Shown here: positions 25,940 to 33,780 of the stretch, piece by piece
Position numbering within the stretch: position 1 is the first letter of the stretch
Layout of the letters: every line of letters starts with the position of its first letter
From: Aquimarina sediminis
GTDB taxonomy: Bacteria; Bacteroidota; Bacteroidia; Flavobacteriales; Flavobacteriaceae
Assembly: GCF_002895435.1 (NCBI RefSeq)
Contig: NZ_POYJ01000005.1
Span: 62,001 to 126,000, forward strand
DNA length: 64,000 bases
Direction: 5' to 3'
Program-made: the position numbers and the translations under genes
Notes under the pieces: generated by a model
Databases searched by the model: none
What the model was told of the DNA's origin: nothing
The model's input: the letters and a program-made list of their open reading frames with translations, nothing else

Positions 25940-26749
25940 TTATTTTTTGTTTTCTAGAAAGGGTTCGTACATCATAATCGCATGATTTTCTACAATCATT
26001 TTTTCGGACTCATGACTTTCTTTTTTAGTTATTTTAAAAATTTGATTATGTCTAGAATAACCTCCCCAGAATTGTTGTCTTATTTGATGATTACGTTCTT
26101 CTATGCTATAAGATTCTGTAATTTTATTTTTTGATACTAATTCTCCGTTTAAATGTGTTTTATCTAACCACAATTTGATTACAAAACTATTATTAGTTTC
26201 ATTTTTTATTTGCAGATCAATATAATTATATGATAATGTTGCTCCTGCTCCAAAAGGTACTTTTCTATTTACATCGGGAAAAACATCAAAACCATGTCGA
26301 TACCTTTCTGTGATAGTTAAAGGGCTATGAGCAAAAATCCAGAAAAGGAGGTTTCCTAGTTGGCAAAGCCCCCCTCCAATATCTTTATCAATTTTACCAC
26401 TTTTTAGTACTAAACCTTCTAGATATCCTTTTCTTTTTGTGGGTCGCCCTACTAGTTTCCATAGTGAGAAATACTCATTTGGTTTAATTTCTATTTCATT
26501 GAGGTGTTTTATTGCAATTTTTAGATTTGTTCTTTTGTTTTCCTGAAGATACATTTCGACATCTTTAAGAGGTCTTAATATTAATGATTTATGGGTAAAT
26601 ACTGAGTTTTCAAATTCTGCTTTGGCGATTTTATTGGCATACTTTTTTTTAGTAAAAATCCAATGCCACTTTCGTTTAAGAATAAAGTACTCTTTCCCTA
26701 GTAACTGTCTTAATTTACCTCGTTGTATTGGTTTTTTAATCTCGTTCAA
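25940..26749 (-). CDS. VanW family protein
   Basis: 269 residues. The VanW core is evident: KIAIKHLNEIEIKPNEYFSLWK, then VLKSGKIDKDIGGGLCQLGNLLFW (the G-G-G-x-C-Q motif), and later GFDVFPDVNRKVPFGAGATLSYNYIDL and IRQQFWGGYSRHNQIF. No signal peptide or membrane helix is visible; the N-terminal 60 residues are strongly basic. VanW occurs in VanB-type vancomycin resistance clusters of Gram-positives, but its function is unknown and no vanHAX genes are near, so a resistance role should not be assumed. Confidence 0.85.
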   Translation of the reverse strand: MNEIKKPIQRGKLRQLLGKEYFILKRKWHWIFTKKKYANKIAKAEFENSVFTHKSLILRPLKDVEMYLQENKRTNLKIAIKHLNEIEIKPNEYFSLWKLVGRPTKRKGYLEGLVLKSGKIDKDIGGGLCQLGNLLFWIFAHSPLTITERYRHGFDVFPDVNRKVPFGAGATLSYNYIDLQIKNETNNSFVIKLWLDKTHLNGELVSKNKITESYSIEERNHQIRQQFWGGYSRHNQIFKITKKESHESEKMIVENHAIMMYEPFLENKK

Positions 26750-26805
26750 ACTATTTCTTTAAAGTATTGATTCTTTATGTATCCTACAATAATAACTAAT
26801 CACTT

Positions 26806-27378
26806 TTAATACTCTTTACTTTTTATCTGAAATCTAAAGCCGATGTCCTCGATGTTAGCTTCTATTTTATCAATTTCTTTTTGTAAACAAAACTCTATAG
26901 TTGGTTCCCATCCATTATTTTGATTTGTCTCTCCACCTAAGATTTCAACTCTATAATACCCATTTTCCAGGTTTACTTTTGGTCGAATTTTATTAGATTT
27001 TAAATTGTGTATTCCGGTTTCTTTTGTCCATTGTTTTAAGTATGGGACAGTCATGAGGTATATCTCATTATTTATGACTTCAAGAGAATAACCAGTTTTT
27101 TTGAATTGTAAATCATTCTTATTGGTATCAAATACAGAGTTATTTGTATTAATTTGAAATATAATGTGATATGGGTAATTCTCTATACCTGATAATGGTA
27201 TCAAAACTCCTTTTTCGACAACTAAATCCCCGCTCTCATTTTCTGTGAATTCATGCATTAAATCATCAGACAATTTATGGTTTGATTTAAACCGGGAAAG
27301 ATTATCAGGGTCTCCCAGAAAAAAATAATCCCATAGATCATTTAAGCATTCGGTGAATATTTTGGTTTCTTTAGTCAT
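26806..27378 (-). CDS. Hypothetical cytoplasmic protein
   Basis: A 190-residue protein I do not recognise. It has no signal peptide or membrane helix. Hydrophobic strands (YPYHIIFQIN, NEIYLMTVPYLK, NGYYRVEILGGE, EPTIEFCLQKEI) suggest a largely beta fold after a helical N-terminus (FTECLNDLWDYFFLG). The size and acid-rich composition recall small immunity-type proteins, but no cognate toxin is visible. Lies in a leftward run of small genes, 60 bp after the 27439 gene. Confidence 0.55.
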   Translation of the reverse strand: MTKETKIFTECLNDLWDYFFLGDPDNLSRFKSNHKLSDDLMHEFTENESGDLVVEKGVLIPLSGIENYPYHIIFQINTNNSVFDTNKNDLQFKKTGYSLEVINNEIYLMTVPYLKQWTKETGIHNLKSNKIRPKVNLENGYYRVEILGGETNQNNGWEPTIEFCLQKEIDKIEANIEDIGFRFQIKSKEY

Positions 27379-27438
27379 TTTTTGCCAACAAGTTAACTGA
27401 GATTTTTTAACGTAACAGTGATATGCTATTTATTCTGT

Positions 27439-28116
27439 TTAAATAACAGAAGGACGATCTTCTAGTAATACGTTACCATTCTCTAGTGTCGTAAGCTTTT
27501 CAGCAATTTCGATTCTACCTTTAGCTCCATTTTCAATAATATACTCAAGCTCTTTAGGTTTAAGTAAGACAACATTTATCAATGCTATTTTTTCAATGCT
27601 TAATTCTAGTTTCTTTGGAATGCTCTTACTTTCTAAACCTAATAAGACTCCACTAGATCCATTATCATCAACAAAACCTTCGGGAAGCTTACTGCCATTT
27701 ACTGTAGTCGAGATATAACTATACTCATTTAGCATATTGATTAAATTAGGATTTGATGCAGATGTATTACTTACTTGTTTCAATAAGTTGAACTCCCATG
27801 AATTTATTATTGAGGGTATATCTTCAAATTTGTTTTGACTCACTACATATAGTTCTAGACCTAATCCATTATACGATTTGTTTTCTTCATTTGAGTCATA
27901 ATCATCATAAGGGTCGCTTAATCCATCACTGGCAACAATTGTAGCATTGTCAGTTTTTACTCCAATATGGGCTTGCCTTAATGAAGGCCATTTAGGACCT
28001 CCCATAAAAGAAGGATTGATCATGTTGGATATTACATCTGGATATGGCTCGCCAATGGATCTCCAAAACTCATCTCTTCGATCACAGGAGAGTTTAAAAT
28101 GTTCTTCGTAATTCAT
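27439..28116 (-). CDS. Hypothetical protein, possibly suppressor-of-fused (SUFU)-like
   Basis: 225 residues, soluble, no signal peptide. The central part WPSLRQAHIGVKTDNATIVASDGLSDPYDDYD followed by NGLGLELYVVS (pieces: QAHIGVKTDNATIVASDGLS, GLGLELYVV) resembles the conserved beta-strand core of bacterial SUFU-type proteins, many of which are predicted immunity proteins in polymorphic toxin systems. The C-terminal part with IALINVVLLKPKELEYIIE also fits that fold. Assignment is by motif impression only. No toxin gene is adjacent. Confidence 0.5.
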   Translation of the reverse strand: MNYEEHFKLSCDRRDEFWRSIGEPYPDVISNMINPSFMGGPKWPSLRQAHIGVKTDNATIVASDGLSDPYDDYDSNEENKSYNGLGLELYVVSQNKFEDIPSIINSWEFNLLKQVSNTSASNPNLINMLNEYSYISTTVNGSKLPEGFVDDNGSSGVLLGLESKSIPKKLELSIEKIALINVVLLKPKELEYIIENGAKGRIEIAEKLTTLENGNVLLEDRPSVI

Positions 28117-28247
28117 ATATTATTCTTTTTTGTTGTATTTATAAAGTGTAAAAAGATGGCAAGTGATAGTAAAGAAATCCATGTATTAACTTACCCTTAA
28201 GGTAAAAACTATCTTTCGAAACAGTATTTATAATAAAATTTGTTTGC

Positions 28248-28541
28248 TTATCTCTTTTCCATAAACTCATAAAATATGTCTTTTTCAATACTTGATGAAA
28301 ATTTTTGACTACTAGGAAAAGACATCCATTGATCCGTTGTTTCTTTTGCTGATTTTGCGTCCATCCAGTCGATTAGCCAAGTAAATATTGTCGGATCCTT
28401 AGGAGATTGATATACATCGAAGCTTTGCAAAGCACCATTGCTAGTATTTTGCATTTCGCTTATCAGTTTTTTGTTTAACTCAATAGCGTTTTCCATACAA
28501 TTATCCTTAAACTTAAATATTGCAATTTCTTTACATGTCAT
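28248..28541 (-). CDS. Small dimeric alpha/beta-barrel (ABM-like) protein
   Basis: A 97-residue cytoplasmic protein with the beta-alpha-beta-beta-alpha-beta pattern of antibiotic-biosynthesis-monooxygenase-like proteins: KEIAIFKFKDNCMENAIELN, a central FDVYQSPKDPTIFTWLIDW, and TTDQWMSFPSSQKF. Such proteins are dimers with a ligand pocket; many have no known activity. No catalytic residue can be assigned. A second ABM-like gene is at 30927. Confidence 0.6.
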   Translation of the reverse strand: MTCKEIAIFKFKDNCMENAIELNKKLISEMQNTSNGALQSFDVYQSPKDPTIFTWLIDWMDAKSAKETTDQWMSFPSSQKFSSSIEKDIFYEFMEKR

Positions 28542-28584
28542 AATGTTTCATTTTGTTAATTGCTCTTAGATGTTTTTTGATTTT

Positions 28585-29037
28585 TTATTCTTTGTCGATT
28601 AAATAAGTAACCACAGATTGCCAATCTGGAAATTTTTCTGTTCCAAAATGTATGTGCTCCCCTGTAAATTCGCCTGCTCCATTCTTAGTTCTGTCATCGA
28701 TTAGATAGTGCCCAACATTTAGATGTTTATGATGAGATAGTATTAGCCTTTTGTGAGCTACTTTTCCCAGATGTTTTTTTACCCATTTTAATTTATCTAT
28801 CGATGCAGTTTCATTTTCCCAAGGAGATGTTGATAGGATATAGGTGTCAAACAACTCACTGAGTTTAATATAGGATTCTATTGCTCCTGGCATTGGTTTC
28901 ATTTTTCCAAAAATACAGGGAACCTCATCTAATCGTCCTATATATTGAGCTTTAATATGCTCTTCACATAGTTTTATACCTGATTCAAAATCAACAAGTA
29001 CATTGTCCATATCTACATATACTATTTTCTTTTTCAT
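28585..29037 (-). CDS. 5'(3')-deoxyribonucleotidase-like HAD phosphatase
   Basis: 150 residues, cytoplasmic. HAD motif I VDMDNVLVDF gives nucleophile Asp9 and acid Asp11. Motif II is in YILSTSPW, the T-S-P arrangement of the NT5C deoxyribonucleotidase group. KRLILSHHKH supplies the lysine/arginine region and HYLIDDRTKNGAGEF the acidic motif IV. Expected to dephosphorylate deoxynucleoside monophosphates. The esterase gene ends 5 bp upstream, indicating an operon. Confidence 0.85.
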   Translation of the reverse strand: MKKKIVYVDMDNVLVDFESGIKLCEEHIKAQYIGRLDEVPCIFGKMKPMPGAIESYIKLSELFDTYILSTSPWENETASIDKLKWVKKHLGKVAHKRLILSHHKHLNVGHYLIDDRTKNGAGEFTGEHIHFGTEKFPDWQSVVTYLIDKE

Positions 29038-29042
29038 CTCAT

Positions 29043-29867
29043 TTAATCTTTTTTATAAGAGTCAAAAAAATTATTAAAAAACACGAATTGATACTGTATA
29101 GCATTAGACCAGTAATCCCAGTTATGTTTTCCCGGTCTTTCTATATAATCATGCTCAATCTTTCTTTTTACTAGCTTGTTATGAAATTGTTTGTTTACAT
29201 CAAAAAAGAAATCGTCATAACCACAATCAATTATAAGTTTTAGATCACCTTTTAGCAAAGGAATTAAATTGGTTACAGTGTGTTGTTCCCAGACTTTTTT
29301 ATTATCAGAATATTCTCCTAATCTTTTGGCGATATCCCAATTATTGGGAAATTGACAGATATCAACACCGCCGCTCATACTTCCTGCTGCTCCCCATACA
29401 TCTTGATGCTTAAAAGCTAGATATAATGCACCATGACCACCCATACTCAGACCTGTAATTGCCCTACTATTCTTTTCAGGAGAGGTGTTGTATGTTGTAT
29501 CAATAAAATTTACAAGCTCTTTTGAAATATAAGTCTCATAATTCATTTGATCATCAATTGGGCTATCAAAATACCAGCTGGTTACTCCTGCATCAGGACA
29601 GACAATAATAATGTTATTTTTATCAGAGTACTCTTTTATCTTTGGGGCTTTGATTACCCAATCACTATAGTCTCCACCAACACCATGAAGTAGATATAAA
29701 ACGGGAAATTTTTCTTTTTGAGTAGAATATCCATTTGGTAGAATGACAACATTACGAATGTTCTTATTCATCGATGAACTCATAATAGTTAATGTATCCA
29801 CCTTAGAAGCAATAAGGTGATAACAATTACTTATAAGAAGAATAAAGAGTAAATTTAGTTTTATCAT
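29043..29867 (-). CDS. Secreted esterase-family alpha/beta hydrolase (esterase D/PF00756 type)
   Basis: 274 residues with a short signal segment (~4-20). FPVLYLLHGVGGDYSDW carries the oxyanion HG loop, GLSMGGHGALYLAF holds the nucleophile Ser in G-x-S-x-G, IIDCGYDDFF the probable acid Asp, and PGKHNWDYWSNA the catalytic His in the H-x-W-x-x-W motif of the putative-esterase family. Known relatives cleave feruloyl, S-formylglutathione or other esters; substrate unknown. First gene of a pair with the deoxynucleotidase. Confidence 0.88.
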   Translation of the reverse strand: MIKLNLLFILLISNCYHLIASKVDTLTIMSSSMNKNIRNVVILPNGYSTQKEKFPVLYLLHGVGGDYSDWVIKAPKIKEYSDKNNIIIVCPDAGVTSWYFDSPIDDQMNYETYISKELVNFIDTTYNTSPEKNSRAITGLSMGGHGALYLAFKHQDVWGAAGSMSGGVDICQFPNNWDIAKRLGEYSDNKKVWEQHTVTNLIPLLKGDLKLIIDCGYDDFFFDVNKQFHNKLVKRKIEHDYIERPGKHNWDYWSNAIQYQFVFFNNFFDSYKKD

Positions 29868-30115
29868 ATAATAAGTATCGTTGGTTTTAGATAATAGGTA
29901 TTTGAAATGCCAAATACCAGAATGGTTCCAACAAAAATATGAATAAATATAATCTGTTCCGCTTTGTCTTTTTTATTATTATGAAGGGGGGAGATTTTAC
30001 AAATTATTGTTTGAAAATAAGAAGTAAAGTGTTGATTATTATTAAAATAAATGTTCCTGTTTTTATATGCCAAAGTGTTCCTGTAGAAATAAGAAGACCT
30101 ACATTGTAAAAATGA

Positions 30116-30156
30116 GCTTATCGAAGATTAATCGATTACAAAAAACTTCGATAAGC
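30116..30156 (-). terminator. Probable terminator after GyrI-like gene
   Basis: 11-bp perfect stem (GCTTATCGAAG at 30116-30126 and its complement at 30146-30156), 19-nt loop, followed in the leftward transcript by TTTTT. It is 41 bp past the stop codon at 30197. Confidence 0.65.
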
Positions 30157-30196
30157 CCAGTTTGACATAAAAAACCTCTTGTGTTTAAGATGTTTT

Positions 30197-30655
30197 TTAA
30201 TATGTTGAAATGTATATTTCTGTCTCTCCGTTGGTTGGGTCTATAGCTTTTTCTCCATATGTTTCAAAATCAGAAGTATATGTTCTTTTCATATCCATAT
30301 CCCATATTTTTTTCCACTGATCGATCACGGCATTATCGGTTAGATCTCCTTTTGCAATAAATTTATGGTAAGAAGCTGATTCAATCTTTTTACCTACCAT
30401 TCCTTCTGGGATTTCTTCTAAGTTATGCACCCGGTATCCTAAAATTGTAGTATATGGTTTTGTATGATCACCTTCATAGTCGGTATATACGGCATAGATG
30501 GTCTGATCAGTTACATTTGGTATTTTTTCATACATATTCTCTGACATGAATTTACCCCATAGTTCTCCTATGTCTTTTTTAGCTTTCCCGTCTTGATTTG
30601 AAGTTCTTACCGAAATCCCAACAACCTCAAAAGAATTCATTTTTAGTTTTTCCAT
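30197..30655 (-). CDS. GyrI-like / AraC effector-binding-domain protein
   Basis: 152 residues forming a single SHS2-type effector-binding domain: EVVGISVRTSNQDGKAKKDIGELWGKF at the start (quoted in part: DIGELWGKFM), a YAVYTDYEGDHTKPYTTILGY centre, HKFIAKGDLTDNAVIDQWKKIW, and the end YGEKAIDPTNGETEIYI with the conserved D-x-x-x-x-x-E-I-Y-I close. Stand-alone versions bind small molecules or DNA gyrase; in this genome it has no attached HTH. The operator-like palindrome at 30703-30718 with a consensus -7 box (TACTTTTG) precedes the start, as for the VOC gene. Confidence 0.85.
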   Translation of the reverse strand: MEKLKMNSFEVVGISVRTSNQDGKAKKDIGELWGKFMSENMYEKIPNVTDQTIYAVYTDYEGDHTKPYTTILGYRVHNLEEIPEGMVGKKIESASYHKFIAKGDLTDNAVIDQWKKIWDMDMKRTYTSDFETYGEKAIDPTNGETEIYISTY

Positions 30656-30683
30656 TTTTTTGATTTTAGTTTAATAATTGCTT

Positions 30684-30718
30684 CAAAAGTAAAATCAGGT
30701 TGTGACAAAGGTATGTCA
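30684..30718 (-). promoter_or_regulatory. TGACA-N6-TGTCA operator plus -7 box, GyrI-like gene
   Basis: Palindrome TGACA-AAGGTA-TGTCA at 30703-30718, 11 nt, then -7 TACTTTTG (reverse complement of 30684-30691; exact TAnnTTTG). ATG at 30655. Same geometry as the sites at 4309 and 14346. Confidence 0.6.
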
Positions 30719-30861
30719 GGGGGGAAGGTGTTTTTTTGAAATTGTTGTAATAGTATATTTTACTTAGTTGTAATACAGTATTATTTGAATGATTTCCTAA
30801 TAAGATATGCTAATAACTATAATATATTTGGAATAAGGTGCTATAGGTTTATAGGTTTTAT

Positions 30862-30911
30862 AACCAAGGCTTTAAAGTTATAAAGCGTGCTAAACCTGTA
30901 GAGCCTTGGTT
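30862..30911 (-). terminator. Possible terminator after the 30927 gene
   Basis: 10-bp perfect inverted repeat AACCAAGGCT/AGCCTTGGTT with a 30-nt loop that itself contains complementary pieces (TAGGTTTA/TAAACCT). It starts 15 bp after the stop codon. No strong T-run. Confidence 0.4.
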
Positions 30912-30926
30912 CTAAAACATTAAGTC

Positions 30927-31223
30927 TTACAAAGCTAACCTGTTATAATATTCAATTTTGGGTTGACCTACCAAAAACTCAGTAAGTTTTGCCATAACTC
31001 CGTTATTAGAAATGAATGCTATATAATTTGTATGATGATCTTTACTGATCCATTCTTCATCAAATATCATTTCATCCTTCTCTTTGTTAAGTAAAACTTT
31101 TACAGATAAACAACCTTCGAATTCTCTTACATTGGGTAGGTTTTCTTTTAGAAAAACCATAAGCTTATCTAGAACCGCTCTTTTTAACTGTGATTTTAAA
31201 ATCACTTTACAATTTGTCTCCAT
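30927..31223 (-). CDS. Antibiotic biosynthesis monooxygenase (ABM) family protein
   Basis: 98 residues with the ABM ferredoxin-like fold: KLMVFLKENLPNVREFEGCLSVKVLLNKEKDEMIFDEEW (in part: VREFEGCLSVKVLLNKEKD) is the E-G-C-x-x-x-x-x hallmark, followed by SKDHHTNYIAFISNNGVM. Some members are quinol monooxygenases, others detoxify reactive species; activity here unknown. A -7-like TAGCTTTG (reverse of 31251-31258) lies 28 nt upstream of the start. Confidence 0.75.
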   Translation of the reverse strand: METNCKVILKSQLKRAVLDKLMVFLKENLPNVREFEGCLSVKVLLNKEKDEMIFDEEWISKDHHTNYIAFISNNGVMAKLTEFLVGQPKIEYYNRLAL

Positions 31224-31361
31224 GTTTTTTTGATTAAGTAGTAATTACAACAAAGCTATTGGTTAGCGATTTTGATTCTCTTAATCTAAATTAAGAAATG
31301 GAGGAATTTTTGAAGTCCCGATTTTAATACTGTTATTCATTTTTAGAACTTAAATATTTTT

Positions 31362-32486
31362 TTACATAGATAAATTAAATCGTTCTCCTAGGGCTTGTTT
31401 GATACGATCTAAACCAGCTAGGATGTACTCTTTTCGTTCTCCTATCCCAATTCTAAAATGATAGTCCATACCATAGCAATCTCCAGCTAAAATAAATACG
31501 CTTTTTTCGGTTCGTAACCATTCTGCCAATTCGGTAGAGTTTATGTCTAGATTGTATTTAATAAATAACATCCCTCCACTTTTGGGAGGTACATATTCAA
31601 AAACACCTTTATATTGATCAAGCCATTGTTTTACAACAATTAGATTTTCATTCAGCATGGTTCTGTTCCTGGTTAAGATTTCTTTTCGTTTTTCTGGTCT
31701 TAAAGCAATCTCTCCAATATAATGACTCATTATACCTGCAGTAATCGATGTATAGTCATGATATGCCCATGTGTCTTCAATTACTCCTTTTGGACCAATT
31801 AACCACCCAAGTCGCAGACCGGGTAGGGCATAAGCTTTTGATAAGCCGCCATTAACCATAACTTTATGATACATCCCAACAAAACTATCTATGATTTTAC
31901 CGTTTAGTTCGGCTCCACGATATACTTCATCGCAATATATCCAGGCATTAACACTTTTTGCAATGTCTACAATTTCCTGCATCTCCAGAGAGGTAAGTGT
32001 ATATCCTGTAGGATTATTAGGATTACAGAGTGCTATCATTTTTGTATTTGGAGTAACAAGAGATTTTAATTCCTCGAGGTCAGGTTTCCATTTATTTTCT
32101 TCTCGCAAATGAAATGCTTTAGGGGTACATCCCATTTCTTTGGCAATTCCCCATATTTGCATATAGTTAGGTACCATCATAACTACTTCATCCCCTTTTT
32201 CTAAAAGTGTATGGCAGGCAATAAAATTGGCTTCAGAAGAGCCATTGGTAACCAATACATTTTCTTGATTAGTATCTTTATACAAGGCACTAATTCTTTT
32301 ACGTAAAGCAATAGAACCATTAGTTTGACCATAGCCCAAGACTGTGTTAGTTAATTCGTCTATTTGATCTTTGTCTAATAATTCATTGAGTGTATATGGA
32401 TGAAAACCACTTTCTGTTAAATTATAATCTACGGTGTTTTCAAATAGAGATTGTACTCTTTCAAGTTCAAAAATTGGAATATTCAT
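31362..32486 (-). CDS. PLP-dependent aminotransferase, class I/II fold
   Basis: 374 residues, cytoplasmic. Fold-type I features: TNGSSEANFIA (80-90) for the phosphate loop, NPNNPTG (155-161), DEVYRGAEL with Asp186 and Tyr189, and GGLSKAYALPGLRLGW with Schiff-base Lys217. The C-terminal FRIGIGERKEYI supplies the substrate carboxylate Arg. It resembles the branch including capreomycidine-synthase-like and aspartate-type enzymes. It begins 4 bp after the stop of the ornithine-cyclodeaminase-family gene, so both enzymes very likely act in one pathway on the same or successive amino acids. Product unknown. Confidence 0.88.
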   Translation of the reverse strand: MNIPIFELERVQSLFENTVDYNLTESGFHPYTLNELLDKDQIDELTNTVLGYGQTNGSIALRKRISALYKDTNQENVLVTNGSSEANFIACHTLLEKGDEVVMMVPNYMQIWGIAKEMGCTPKAFHLREENKWKPDLEELKSLVTPNTKMIALCNPNNPTGYTLTSLEMQEIVDIAKSVNAWIYCDEVYRGAELNGKIIDSFVGMYHKVMVNGGLSKAYALPGLRLGWLIGPKGVIEDTWAYHDYTSITAGIMSHYIGEIALRPEKRKEILTRNRTMLNENLIVVKQWLDQYKGVFEYVPPKSGGMLFIKYNLDINSTELAEWLRTEKSVFILAGDCYGMDYHFRIGIGERKEYILAGLDRIKQALGERFNLSM

Positions 32487-32490
32487 ATAG

Positions 32491-33447
32491 TTATATTTTA
32501 ATATTTGTATAATTTTGATAAACGGCTTTTGCGATCATGATATCTTGTACCGCTACTCCTGTAAGGTCTACTACTGTAATTTGGTTATTATCGGTACGTT
32601 GTAGAGTTGGGTTTTGAATGGCATTACCAAATTCTATTACTTTTTTTTCAGAGATAGTACCATTTGTTATTGCTTTATATATTTCACCTCTATTTTTGCT
32701 TTGAGGAATGCTATCGGCAATCACCAAATCTGCCTTTTGAAGCACTAGACTGTGGAGTTCTTGCTTATCTGAAGTATCAGAGCCTACAGCAGTAATATGG
32801 GTTCCTGGTTTAATATCTTTGGCATGTAGTAATGCATTTCTTGATGGTGTTGTAGTGATAATTAAATTACAATGTTTGGCTACATCTGATGGACTATTAG
32901 CGATATTAACGTCAAAATCAGTACCTAATTCTACTTTGAACCTTTCTACTTTTTCTGGCGTTCTTCCCCATACCCATACGGTTTTACACGGAGAATACTT
33001 TTGAAGGTATTGTAACTGTAATTTGGCCTGAATACCGGTGCCAATGATTCCAATTGCATCTATTTTTTTAGGAGCAAAATATTTGGCAGCTAATGCTCCT
33101 GCTGCCGCTGTACGGATATCGGTTAGATATCCATCATCTAACAATATAGCTATTGGTTGTCCTGTTTTTTGACTAAACAAAAGCATCATTCCTTGGCTGG
33201 AGGCAACACCAAGCTTTGGATTCTCATAAAATCCAGATGCGATTTTTATTACATAGTAGTCATCGTTTTTTATATAGCCATATTTAATATGAACATCGCC
33301 AGGAGGGTATTCAAAAAGTAACTCACCTACAGGAGGAACCACGGTTTGGTTATTACTATATTTTATAAAACCATCTTCAATAGCCATGGCTATATCTATA
33401 TTTTTAATAATGTTTTTAATGTCTTGGATTTCAATATTTACTACCAT
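32491..33447 (-). CDS. Ornithine cyclodeaminase/mu-crystallin family protein
   Basis: 318 residues, cytoplasmic. N-terminal dimerisation part with GDVHIKYGYIKNDDYYVIKIASGFYENP, where the conserved Lys residues bind substrate, then a Rossmann domain with AIGIIGTGIQAKLQLQYL (~130-148) for NAD(H). ADLVIADSIPQSKNRGEI and TVVDLTGVAVQDIMIAKAVY near the end are also family hallmarks. Members convert ornithine to proline, reduce imino acids, or make diaminopropionate precursors (SbnB). Reaction unknown. Transcribed first in the pair with the aminotransferase. A terminator-like hairpin lies in its probable leader. Confidence 0.88.
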   Translation of the reverse strand: MVVNIEIQDIKNIIKNIDIAMAIEDGFIKYSNNQTVVPPVGELLFEYPPGDVHIKYGYIKNDDYYVIKIASGFYENPKLGVASSQGMMLLFSQKTGQPIAILLDDGYLTDIRTAAAGALAAKYFAPKKIDAIGIIGTGIQAKLQLQYLQKYSPCKTVWVWGRTPEKVERFKVELGTDFDVNIANSPSDVAKHCNLIITTTPSRNALLHAKDIKPGTHITAVGSDTSDKQELHSLVLQKADLVIADSIPQSKNRGEIYKAITNGTISEKKVIEFGNAIQNPTLQRTDNNQITVVDLTGVAVQDIMIAKAVYQNYTNIKI

Positions 33448-33571
33448 TTTTGAAACATTTTTATTGAGTTAATATAGTATAAAGAGTTTTCGAAAAAGCA
33501 TTAATACAATCACCATTACAGTTTCGATCATTTCATTTTTAGATATGTTTCTAATAAAAAATGAAATAAAA

Positions 33572-33624
33572 AAAACCTCCGTACACCCAATCAATTTTTA
33601 TTGATTAAGGTATACGGAGGTTTT
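33572..33624 (-). terminator. Terminator-like hairpin, possible attenuator of the cyclodeaminase operon
   Basis: Outer stem 33572-33587 with 33609-33624 (15 of 16 paired), inner AATCAAT/ATTGATT, total about 53 nt. On the minus strand it is followed by TTTTTTTT. It ends 124 nt before the ATG at 33447 and lies 157 nt after the stop at 33781. It either ends the upstream gene or attenuates the downstream operon. Confidence 0.75.
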
Positions 33625-33713
33625 CCGTAAGAAAATCACTTATTTTTCCAATGTTCTTCCTTAAGCTAAAAAACAAGTGCGTAACACGATAGTTACTAGA
33701 TTTCTATATGAAA

Positions 33714-33721
33714 CAAATATA
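33714..33721 (-). promoter_or_regulatory. Possible -7 box upstream of the hairpin
   Basis: TATATTTG on the minus strand (exact TAnnTTTG), about 90 nt before the hairpin at 33572-33624. If real, the cyclodeaminase operon has a leader of about 260 nt containing a terminator. No -33 at usual distance. The rest of the 333-bp gap shows nothing more. Confidence 0.3.
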
Positions 33722-33780
33722 GAAAAATATTTTTGAATGCCTACTTTTTACAATTGTTGTAATTTTTTGAGGTTCTTGAT

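Noticed and set aside
29864..30073. 69-residue frame on the - strand
   Set aside because: Low-complexity, aromatic- and Ile-rich, no family features; it fills the gap upstream of the esterase gene and overlaps its start by 4 nt.
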